This document shows, one piece after another, positions 54,029-63,034 of a stretch of DNA of 64,000 bases (positions are counted from its first letter, which is position 1; each line of letters starts with the position of its first letter). Below the pieces are notes generated by a model. The model worked only from the letters and a program-made list of their open reading frames with translations. It was not told the DNA's origin and searched no databases. The stretch lies in the NCBI GenBank assembly GCA_963575745.1, contig CAUYUJ010000865.1, positions 10,001 to 74,000 of the forward strand. The letters run 5' to 3'. The stretch comes from Prorocentrum cordatum. Taxonomy: Eukaryota; Sar; Dinophyceae; Prorocentrales; Prorocentraceae. Both the position numbers and the translations under genes were made by a program.

Positions 54029-54282
54029 TGTGCACATGCGTGTTAAAGTTAAAGTTAAAGACGGGGCCTTTAAGGAGGAACGTGCACCTGCGCGTTAAAG
54101 TTATAGTTAAAGTGAAAGACGGGGCCTTAAAGGCATGTGGCGGCCAGAACGCAGGCAGGCCCAGACGGGGCCCGCGTCCCCGAAAGAGGCCGCGCCAGGC
54201 GGGCACCGAGGGCGGCGGAAGCCCACTCACGTATTGGAGCAGCACGCGCAGGCCACAACGATGCACAGCGCGACACACTCAC

Positions 54283-57200
54283 TCACTCACTCGCAGGCTG
54301 CGCGCCACGGCGGGCGATGCGGCGGCGTACCCTGCGGTCCTCCAGGGCCCCGACCGCTGCCATGGCCGCGGCGGCGAGCTCCTCCTCCGTGACTCCGAAA
54401 GCCCCGAGCAGGGCCGCCCTCGCCGCGGCTGGCCGCCGCAGAGGCAGGCTGGCGTCGGCGGCCGCCGCTGGCGCGACCGCGGGAGCCAACGCAGGGCCCC
54501 GCACCTCAGCGGGCGCCGCGGCCGCCGCGGAGGCGCTGCCAGCCGAGCTCGCAGCAGCCGAAGGGCCGATCTCTGGCTCCGCCGCAATGCCGAGCCACTC
54601 CAGGTACTGCTCCTGCGCATGCTCTGGCAGTGGCCCCTGTGACCGCAGAGCAGGGATGCCTTCTCCTTTCACTTTGTGCCTGGCAGTTCGGGACCCTTCT
54701 TGCCTCCTGCCACCAGGATGGAGCCCCCGAAGCCACAGGCTGCGCTGGTTCCTGCCACCTTTGTCGGCCTTGTCGCCTGGGCAACGCTCCTTGAGGCGGG
54801 GCCTTGGCCTTGCGCCAGAGCGACTGCGACTTCCCAGCGTCATGTAGGCACCGCACTTGGCGCACGCCACGAGCTCGTGGGTTCCGTCCCCCTCTCCCGA
54901 GCAGGCGTAGGCGAGGGCATTTCCCAGGATGCTGAAGGCTGCAGCGCTGGCCGAGAGGGCGGCAGTGCTGCTGCTAGCCGAGCGGGCGCTCTCCAGGCGC
55001 GGCCGCTTGGCGCTCGGCGCAAGGCTAGCGGCCTCGCCTGCCTGCGACGCCTCCGCAGCGGCGAAGCGAACCTGGCGTCGCTCAGCCGCAGGCGGCAGCC
55101 CTTCACAGTCCTTGGCCGCGATGTCCTGCCAGAGGATGGCTGCCCGACTGATCCCGCGCCCGAGCTCCAGCACGATCTCCGCCAGCGCGTGGTGCTCGCC
55201 GACCGTCTGCGTGTCCACTGCGTGCATCAAGGCCCCCATCTTGACAAGGCGGTCAGCATGCTCGCTGCCGCGCCGCTGGGCCTCCGCCAAGCGCCCGTCG
55301 AGCACCGCCTGCCTTGAGCAGTGGGCTGGCACCTTCCTCGCAGCGAAGGTCCCTGGCTCGAGGCATGCCAGGATCCTGCCCCACAGATGGGCGTTGGCCC
55401 TGCTGGGCTTGGTCGCGTACGCACGCCCCCTGCGCAGGCAGGTCACGGTGGAGCTGCAGTCGATGTTGACTTCCCCGACTGCTGGCCCAGCAAAGGTGGC
55501 GAGCATCCACGCGGCGAAGTCCTCGCCGTCCTTGGCCGTCTGCTGCGGGCAGAGGTCTCGCCTGACGGTGCCGTAGACCCCTGCGACCAAGTTGCCGTCA
55601 TCGCCGCGCTGTGCAATGGCCCATCCCGCGCGGCGGAGAGCACTGAACTGCGGCTCGAGGGCAGAGCCATCCAAGTACAGTTTGCCGTTGAGCTTCTCGT
55701 CGGCTGGTCTGCTGGCCCACTGCACCCACATGGCGTCAGCGCGGCGACCCTGGGTCGGCGCTGGGGCAGGCAACCAGCAGCGGGCGAAGTTCTCGCCAGC
55801 GCACTCCCCGTGAGCCCTCGCTCTCTCCGCACACCTCTTCAGCCGTGCAAGCACTCCGTCGCGCCGCTGGGGCTCCAGCACGGGGCGCTCGAACAGGCGG
55901 TGCCACAAGGTGCCTCGCTCGGCCCCACAACGGCAGCAGCACGCGTGCCGCCGATCTCCTGCGTCGAAGAGTCTGGCCTGCGTCCAGTGCGTTTTGGAGA
56001 CGTAGGCCCCCAGCGCATCCTGCCCCCACGCGCTCAGTTCGCTGTCGGGCCCGAGCAACAGGGGCCGCTGCAGGAGGGGGTCGTGGCTGAGCTTCCGCAT
56101 CTCGTGGCGATCGGATGCACGCCTGGCGCCGAGGCTAGCCTCCAGCCCCAGCCCCCGAGGCCCAAGGAGCAAGAGGTCGAGTTCGTCACCAAGGTCAGTG
56201 ACGAGGTAGCGCTCGGACTTGAAGTGCCAGCCGATCCGCGCGAGGGTCAGCGCCGCCGCGTCGATGGGGGAGGGGCAGTGCTTCCACGGTGCGTCGGCAG
56301 CTGCGTGCCTGGCTGCCGCCGCCTCGAGCCCCCGCGCCATCATCCTGCGCGGCAGCTCGGCAGACTGCAGGAGGCTCGCTAGCATCTGGACCGCATGGCC
56401 CGCCGTGAGGACAGCGGGGTCCAGGTCGCGCCTCCTCCTGAGCTCGGCGCATCGCATGCGGAGCCCAAGCGCGGCGCCCGTGGGGAGCGCTCCTGCACTG
56501 CGGCACGCTGCGAGCCTCCAGCTGTGCAGCTCACCGTCCGCGATGCCCGTGACCGTGCGCCCCCACACCATGCCGGCTGTGGGCCCAGCCTTGTGGATGA
56601 GGTCCACCTCCACGCCTGCAGCTCGCAAGCAGCCCAGCCTGCGCGCGCGGCGAAGCGCCCCAGCAGCACGGACACGGCCCTCATGCCCCCCCCCCTCGTG
56701 ATGGTGGCGTCCGTGCCGAGGTTCCTGGCCTGCAAGGTCTTACGGAAGGCCCAGCCCTGCGACTTCCAGAACTCACCCAGCTGGAGCCCCAGGCTGGAGC
56801 TCGAGGCGAGGAAGGTCGTCTTGGCGGCACTGATGGGCAGGTGCTGGCTACGGAGGATGCACGCCACTTCCAGCCCAGCCGCGCCCAGTTGCGCAGCAAC
56901 CAGACGGTCCGTGCCGACGGCCTGCAGCGCGATATCGTCGACGACGTTGCGTGCCGCCACCAGCGGCCTGCCTCCCGCCGAGGCCGCACGCAAGGCAGCA
57001 AGCACGGGCAGCTTGGCCACCGTGGTAGCGCACGCACACCCTGCGAGGACCGTCCCGCTGGTGGTGAAAGACTCGGTGGCCATGCCCACGAAACAGAGGA
57101 ACCGCGGGCTCTGGTAGAGCACGAGGAGGCCGCGCAGCAACTTCAGGTTGAAGCCGTGCTCGATCCCGCACTACCACAGGACGTCATGCCGCAGGTTCTC

Positions 57201-59518
57201 GTAGAACTTAGTGATGTCCAGAAAGAGGCTGGCGGCGGCAAGCCCCTGCTCCCGCGCATGGGCAGCAAAGGCGTTGTGCAGCCAGCCCGCCTTCTCGCAG
57301 CCGCGGTCCGCCTTGCCCCAGAAGAAGCGGTGGTCGTGCTCCGCCTCCCACAGCGCACAGATCGGCTGCCTCAGGCGGCTCCAGATGCGCATGAGAAGCG
57401 GGATCAGAGCAATCGGGCGGACCCCTCCGTCAGCCTTGGGGATGAAGACCATCATGGTGGCCTGGCCGCCCAAGGCCTGGGGTCGCTCCTCGCATGCCTC
57501 CAGGAGGTCCAGGCACCGCCGCTGGAGGGCTACTGGGAGCAGCAGCAGCTGCCGCGGGTGGAGCTGGTCTGCCCCCAGGCCTGCCGTAGGCGAGTAGCGC
57601 CTGCTGACAGCCTGCAGCATCTCCAGGCTGAGGGGAGGCAGGATCGCTCCTCGGACGTCCCAGCTGCCGACTCCAGCACCCGCTTGGAAGCCCTCATGTT
57701 GCCAGAGGGCCTGCCAGTTGGCCTCCAGCTGCCCGACTGCCAGCATGCCAGCCAAGGGCCTGCCAGCGTCAGGGTCGACAACCTGTGGGGGCGGCACTGC
57801 CTTGGCGAACCTACGGGCCAACCTGCCACCCTTCTGCGCCGCTTCCTTGGCCCATGCTCTCCAGGAGGCCGAGCTCTTGCATCCATCTCGCTTCTGGGAA
57901 CATGCGAGGCGCCGCTGCAGCACTGCAACCGCCTCTGGGTCTCCATGAAGGCCAGCCTGGCTAACTAGGTCGCCCCACTCACTGGTGTCGAACTCGAGGG
58001 CCTCGACCTCGTCCTCCTCGCAGGCGGCGACCGTGGCAGCCTCCACATCGGCGAGGACCCGCTCGACCTGCCGCTCGTACCAGGCGTCGTGCGCGGGCTG
58101 CCATCGCTTCGTCTTGTCCGCGGTGAGCCTCTGGAGGGCGACGTCGAGGGCCTGGCGGATGGCGTGGGTGAGGGCCGAGTGCCGGTGGCGGTGCTCGCGC
58201 TTGACCACGGCGCTGAGGGGCTTGAGGACAACCTTGGGCCCCGCCGCCCGCCCAAGGTACCTGGGCAGGTCGGTGTCGTCGATGCCGTGGATTCCCACCA
58301 AGGTGCTCTCGACGACTTGGATCCACTGCCGAGCGGCCTCGAGGCGTCGCTCGGCTGGGGGCCCACCTCCCAAGTCCAGCTGCAGGGCTCCGCTTGCCAA
58401 CGGGTGCGCCCCGCGCGGCGGTGTACCTGCGCTGCTGCATCCTCGCGGGGACGGCACTCAGCAGCGTCGACATCAGGAAAACGGCCAGGACGCACAAGCA
58501 CCTGCACCAGGGCGTCGGGCCTCACGTCCTGCAGCAGCAGCCTCGCAGGCTTGTGCGGGCACAGCCCAAAGCCATCCAGAGCCGAGGCCTCCCTGACGCC
58601 ATGGGCAAGGCAGAAGGAGCCCACGAACCAGTCGTACACATGCTCCGCCCCTTGGGCCACACATGTGCACTCAGCAGGTCCCAGGTACGTGCCGCGCTGC
58701 ACACGAGGCCAGCCCAACTCGCGCAGCGTGCCAGGCTACATGTTGAAGCCGCCCTGCGCGAGCCAGGGCATGCCCTCGGACAGCGCCAGGTCGCCGAAGG
58801 CCGCGAAGATGTCGAGGTTTATGCCCTTGGGCCCCAGGGCGTCCTGCAGATGCAGCGAGCGCGCCAGGAACTGCAGCCCAGACGCCGTGGTGATCGTGAC
58901 CCCAATCATGCGATGCCTCAAGTCACACGGCGTCGCCCACGCACTCTCCGCCGCCTGCAGGTCGCTGCGCACCAAGGTCGCCACGCCCCCTGAGTTCGCG
59001 AGCGGGCCCTCCTTGTCCGTGGGCGCGGCTGCGTGGAGGAACGCCGTGCACCCCATGCGGCGCGCCGCGCTCCTGGCCTCTTCCAGGCGGAGCGGCGCCA
59101 GGCGAGTCTCCTGGAGCATTACCAGGTGCGGCCTGGCGCCATGCCGATCGATGTAGGCCTCGAGGACCTCCAGGCTCCTTCTCCACGTGTTGCCGTCGAC
59201 CCCGATCACCTCCAGCCCGCATCGGACATCCAGGGCTGCCGTTGACGCTTGGCCTGGCGCCTGTGGGCCCTGGGCCCTCCCGAGGTCGAGGGGTCGCTGC
59301 CCTCCGATGCGGGCTGCATCGGCGCCGCCGCCCGCTCTCTGCCTCGGCTCAGCTGCTCTGGTGCTGCTAAATGTACGACCTCCCTGCCCTCGAACCTCCG
59401 CTGCCACCCCTGGCTGCAGGCCCAGCAGGGCGAGGAGCAAGAGGGGCCAGGTCAGCAGCCTCGGCCACCAGCTCCCGCTTGGACGCCTGGGCGACCTTCG
59501 GCCACTCGCCGCGGGCAT
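54283..59518 (-). pseudogene. LINE A ORF2 polyprotein, broken
   Basis: Starts about MPAASGRRSP with a hydrophobic run (LLTWPLLLLALLGLQPG). The endonuclease has VMLQETRLAP and NSGGVATLV; its GDFN motif reads GGFNM, losing the catalytic Asp, and is followed at once by TAG (58736-58738). A frameshift lies near 58.45-58.5 kb. Then come VESTLVGIHGIDDTDLPRYL and the reverse transcriptase with FIPKADGGVRPIALI, LFLDITKFYENL, a TAG at 57171-57173, NVVDDIALQ and AAKTTFLASS. A second frameshift lies near 56.63 kb. CCRCG...WHRL is the knuckle. RNase H has KLYLDGSALEP, VNIDCSSTV and GSEHADRLV. The C-terminal domain has CAKCGAYMTLG, RNQRSLWLRGLHPGG and EYL-like EQYLEWLGI, ending RRVRRRIARRGAQPASE. Confidence 0.85.
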
Positions 59519-60533
59519 CACCGCGGCGCTCTGCCTGGCCGCGCTCCGCAGCGCTCTGTGGCTGCCAGGGCTCGGTCGCTCCAGCGTGGGCGCCGTCCTC
59601 GCTGCTGACCTCCTCCATGGGGCATGAGTCCGCCCATGGCGCCCTTCTCGGCGCAGCGGGGGCCTGGGCGAGCAGCGTGCGCACGGCCTCCACCTGGGTC
59701 CGAATGGCTGCCCAAGCCACCTCGAAGTTGCTGGATCCCCAAGCCTCTGGCAGCTTGTCCAGCTGCACGAGGAGCCCAGGGACCTCGCTGGACCCTGCCC
59801 ACTCCGCTGCCCGCAAACGCCGCTGCGCCTCGGCCTCCGCCCTAGCGTCCTCCTCGAGGGCGCGGACGGTGCGGGATGCCTCCTCCAACTCTGCGTCGAG
59901 CTGCGCCAGCTCCTGCTGGACCTTCTGGAGCTTGGCCTCGGCGAGGTCGCGCGCCGCCTGCTTCTGCTCCAGGTTCTGGCGCGCGGTACGAAGCCGCCTC
60001 TCTCCCTTGCTGATGGCGCTCGCCTCCATGCGGAGCAGCGTCGACCGCGGCAGGGAGGATGCTTCCTGCTCCGCCGCGGCCCGCTGGGCCGCGCCCAGCC
60101 CGGCGCGCTTGGCCTCCAGCTGGCTGGCGACGACGTCGGTGAAGCTGCCGTCCACGCCGTCGGGCGGCTCAGCCTGCTGCGCCTCCAGCTGCTCGACCAC
60201 TGCCTGCAGCCTCTCGATCGCCGTGGCGCCGCCGCCGCTGGGCGCCCCGCTGTCGCCCGACGCCGTGGTTTGCGACTCGGTGGATGCCGCACTCGCAGCC
60301 GCACTGCGGGCCTGCCTCTGGGCACGGCGCCCACGTGGCTGGTCCACCCAGCCGTCCTTGTCCGCCTGGGGCCTGGCCCTGGCGGCAGCAGCATCCAGCG
60401 CCCACGGCGGTGCCGAGTAGCCGCAGCCGAGGCACGTGGCACGCCAGTCCCAGTTCCAACCTCCGCAGCTGCACATCCAGTACGTCTTGCTGCGCCTGAT
60501 GCCGCCACCGCCGCAGCGCGCGGGCCTCGCCAT
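59367..60533 (-). CDS. LINE A ORF1, RanBP2-type zinc finger and coiled coil
   Basis: Intact 388-residue frame from MARPARCGG at 60533. Residues about 18-43 form the zinc finger (YWMCSCGGWNWDWRATCLGC), with all four Cys present. A basic linker (DKDGWVDQPRGRRAQRQARS) follows. The helical part (about 110-255) has heptads such as ARQNLEQKQAARDLAEAKLQ and ends EAWGSSNFEVAWAAIR. The C-terminus has an acidic PMEEVSSEDGAHAG patch and Ala/Pro-rich tail. ORF2 overlaps the last 150 bases in another frame. Predicted to bind and package the element RNA, by analogy with other LINE ORF1 proteins. Confidence 0.82.
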   Translation of the reverse strand: MARPARCGGGGIRRSKTYWMCSCGGWNWDWRATCLGCGYSAPPWALDAAAARARPQADKDGWVDQPRGRRAQRQARSAAASAASTESQTTASGDSGAPSGGGATAIERLQAVVEQLEAQQAEPPDGVDGSFTDVVASQLEAKRAGLGAAQRAAAEQEASSLPRSTLLRMEASAISKGERRLRTARQNLEQKQAARDLAEAKLQKVQQELAQLDAELEEASRTVRALEEDARAEAEAQRRLRAAEWAGSSEVPGLLVQLDKLPEAWGSSNFEVAWAAIRTQVEAVRTLLAQAPAAPRRAPWADSCPMEEVSSEDGAHAGATEPWQPQSAAERGQAERRGDARGEWPKVAQASKRELVAEAADLAPLAPRPAGPAARGGSGGSRAGRSYI

Positions 60534-60676
60534 GGCCACTGCCGCACGGGCCGACAGGCTGCGCCTCCGCGTGGGGGCAACAGGGAGCGAAACAACAAAT
60601 TGCACTGGCCCAAAGCGAGGGGACCCTCGCGCTCAGAACGCCGCGGACGACTTGCGGTCGTCGGGTGCTCCATGGC

Positions 60677-60698
60677 CTTGAACCAAAATGGCTGCGGA
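60677..60698 (-). other. DinoSL relic, LINE A
   Basis: Two substitutions (CTTGAACC and GGCTGCGGA on the plus strand). The next bases, TGTGCACCTGTGT, repeat the 13-bp linker found in front of B and C. Confidence 0.88.
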
Positions 60699-60775
60699 TG
60701 TGCACCTGTGTGTTCTGCCGTGCTCCTGCGTGTTCTGCCGTGCTGCTGCGTGCGCTGCCGTGCCCTTGTTTTTTC
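60699..60775. repeat. Linker and short GTTCTGCCGTGCTCC minisatellite
   Basis: The 13-bp linker followed by three copies of the 20-bp unit. Confidence 0.85.
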
Positions 60776-60889
60776 CCAACCATCCTGTGGTGTTGGGTCC
60801 TCGTTTTGAAGAGACGGTCCCCGCGTTTCTCCTCCACTCCTCCTCCTCCTCCTCCTCCTCCTCCTCCTCCCCCTCGTCCCTGCGTTTCA
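60776..60889 (-). repeat. Satellite boundary segment with (TCC)n, inverted copy
   Basis: CCATCCTGTGGTGTTGGGTC, GAGACGGTCCCCGCGTT and a TCC tract: the reverse complement of 38321-38460. Confidence 0.75.
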
Positions 60890-62835
60890 CCCACCCAGTG
60901 CAGCGTTTCGTGGCCCCATAGGGAGCTCCAGCGAAGGCCCCAGTGCTGCCGCCCGTATGCGTCAGCCACACCCAATTCGGCACACCCGTCACACGTTTCG
61001 TGGCCCCATAGGGAGCTCCACCGAAGGCCCCAGTGCTGCCGCCCGCATGCGTCAGCCACACCCAATTCTGCGCACCCCTCACACGTTTCGTGGCCCCATA
61101 GGGAGCTCCACCGAAGGCCCCAGTGCTGCCGCCCGCATGCGTCAGCCACACCGAATTCGGCACACCCCTCACACGCTTCGTGGCCCCATAGGGAGCTCCA
61201 CCGAAGGCCCCAGTGCTGCCGCCCGCATGCGTAAGCCACACCCAGTTCGGCACACCCCTCACACGTTTCGTGGCCCCATAGGGAGCTCCACCGAAGGCCC
61301 CAGTGCTGCCGCCCGCATGCGTCAGCCACACCCAATTCGACACACCCCTCACACGTTTCGTGGCCCCACAGGGAGCTCCACCGAAGGCCCCAGTGCCGCC
61401 CGCATGCGTCAGCCACACCCAATTCTGCACACCCCTCACACGTTTCGTGGCCCCATAGGGAGCTCCACGAAGGCCCCAGTGCTGCCGCCCGCATGCGTCA
61501 GCCACACCCAATTCGGCACACCCCTCACACGTTTCGTGGCCCCATAGGGAGCTCCACCGAAGGCCCCAGTGCTGCCGCCCGCATGCGTCAGCCACACCCA
61601 ATTCGGCACACCCCTCACACGTTTCGTGGCCCCATAGGGAGCTCCACCGAAGGCCCCAGTGCTGCCGCCCGCATGCGTCAGCCACACCCAATTCGGCACA
61701 CCCCTCACACGTTTCGTGGCCCCATAGGGAGCTCCACCGAAGGCCCCAGTGCTGCCGCCCGCATGCGTCAGCCACACCCAATTCGGCACACCCCTCACAC
61801 GTTTCGTGGCCCCATAGGGAGCTCCACCGAAGGCCCCAGTGCTGCCGCCCGCATGCGTCAGCCACACCAATTCGCACCCCTCACACGTTTCGTGGCCCCA
61901 CAGGGAGCTCACCGAAGGCCCCAGTGCTGCCGCCCGCATGCGTCACACCCAATTCGGCACACCCCTCACACGTTTCGTGGCCCCATAGGGAGCTCCACCG
62001 AAGGCCCCAGTGCTGCCGCCCGCATGCGTCAGCACACCCAATTCGGCACACCCCTCACACGTTTCGTGGCCCCATAGGGAGCTCCACCGAAGGCCCCAGT
62101 GCTGCCGCCCGCATGCGTCAGCCACACCCAATTCTGCACACCCCTCACACGTTTCGTGGCCCCATAGGGAGCTCCACCGAAGGCCCCAGTGCTGCCGCCC
62201 GCATGCGTCAGCCACACCCAATTCGGCACACCCCTCACACGTTTCGTGGCCCCATAGGGAGCTCCACCGAAGGCCGCAGTGCCGCCGCCCGCATGCGTCA
62301 GCCACATCCAATTCGGCACCCCCCTCACACGCTACGTGGCCCCAACCCGCATGCGCCAGCCACACCCATTTCGGCACACCCTTCGCACGCTTCGTGGCCC
62401 CATAGGGAGCTCCACCGAAGGCCCCAGTGCCACCGCTCGCATTCGTCCCGCACACCCATTTCGGCACCTCCACCAAACACAGCGTTTCGTGGCCCCACAG
62501 GGACCTCCACCGAAGGCCCCAGTGGTGCCGCCCGCATGCGTCACCCCCACCCCAGCACAGCATTTCGTGGCCCCACAGGGAGCTCCACCGAAGGCCCCAG
62601 TGGTGCCGCCCGCATGCGCCACCCCCACCCAGCACAGCGTTTCGTGGCCCCACAGGGAGCTCCACCGACGGCCCCAGTGGTGCCGCCCGCATGCGTCACC
62701 CCCGCCCAGTACAGCGTTTCGTGGCCCCACAGGGACCTCCACCGAAGGCCCCAGTGGTGCCGCCCGCATGCGTCACCCCCACCCAGCACAGCGTTTCGTG
62801 GCCCCACAGGGAGCTCCACCGAAAGCGGCACCCGC
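60890..62835 (-). repeat. 90-bp satellite grading into the 78-bp form, locus 2 (minus)
   Basis: About 16 copies of a 90-bp unit with TTTCGTGGCCCCATAGGGAG, CTCCACCGAAGGCCCCAGTG, GCCCGCATGCGTCAGCCAC and ACCCAATTCGGCACACC, then about five copies lacking the last part (62.47-62.83 kb). It is the reverse complement of the locus 1 satellite plus an added CACACCCAATTCGG segment. Confidence 0.95.
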
Positions 62836-62889
62836 AATGCGATATTCACAACTGCACATGGTTGGGTCCTTCGCCAGGATATTTTTTTC
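62836..62889. other. Inverted copy of the 36.89-kb segment
   Basis: GATATTCACAACTGCACATGG and GGTTGGGTCCTT match the complement of 36885-36935. Confidence 0.65.
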
Positions 62890-63034
62890 TGCCGTGCTCC
62901 TGTGCGTGTGTTTGTGTGCTCTGCCGTGCTCCTGCGCGTTCTGCCGTGCTCTGCCGTGCTCCTCCTGCTCCTGTGTTCTGCCGTGTTCTGTGTGTGCTGC
63001 CGTGTTTCTGAATGTTCTGTGTTCCGTGCGTTAT
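62890..63034. repeat. GTTCTGCCGTGCTCC minisatellite between two satellites
   Basis: About six degenerate copies of the 20-bp unit. Confidence 0.85.

Larger units (their letters stand above)
54042..60698 (-). mobile_element. LINE A, full-length SL-headed LINE with (TTTAAC)n tail, defective
   Basis: A 6.66-kb minus-strand unit heading array two. Spliced leader at 60698, ORF1, ORF2 with endonuclease, reverse transcriptase, CCHC knuckle, RNase H and C-terminal cysteine domain, a TGAG microsatellite after the stop, 3'UTR, and a duplicated tail (54042-54076 and 54094-54134). The tail is the same as in units B-G, so it is the candidate autonomous partner, although this copy carries two nonsense codons and two frameshifts. 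Confidence 0.87.
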
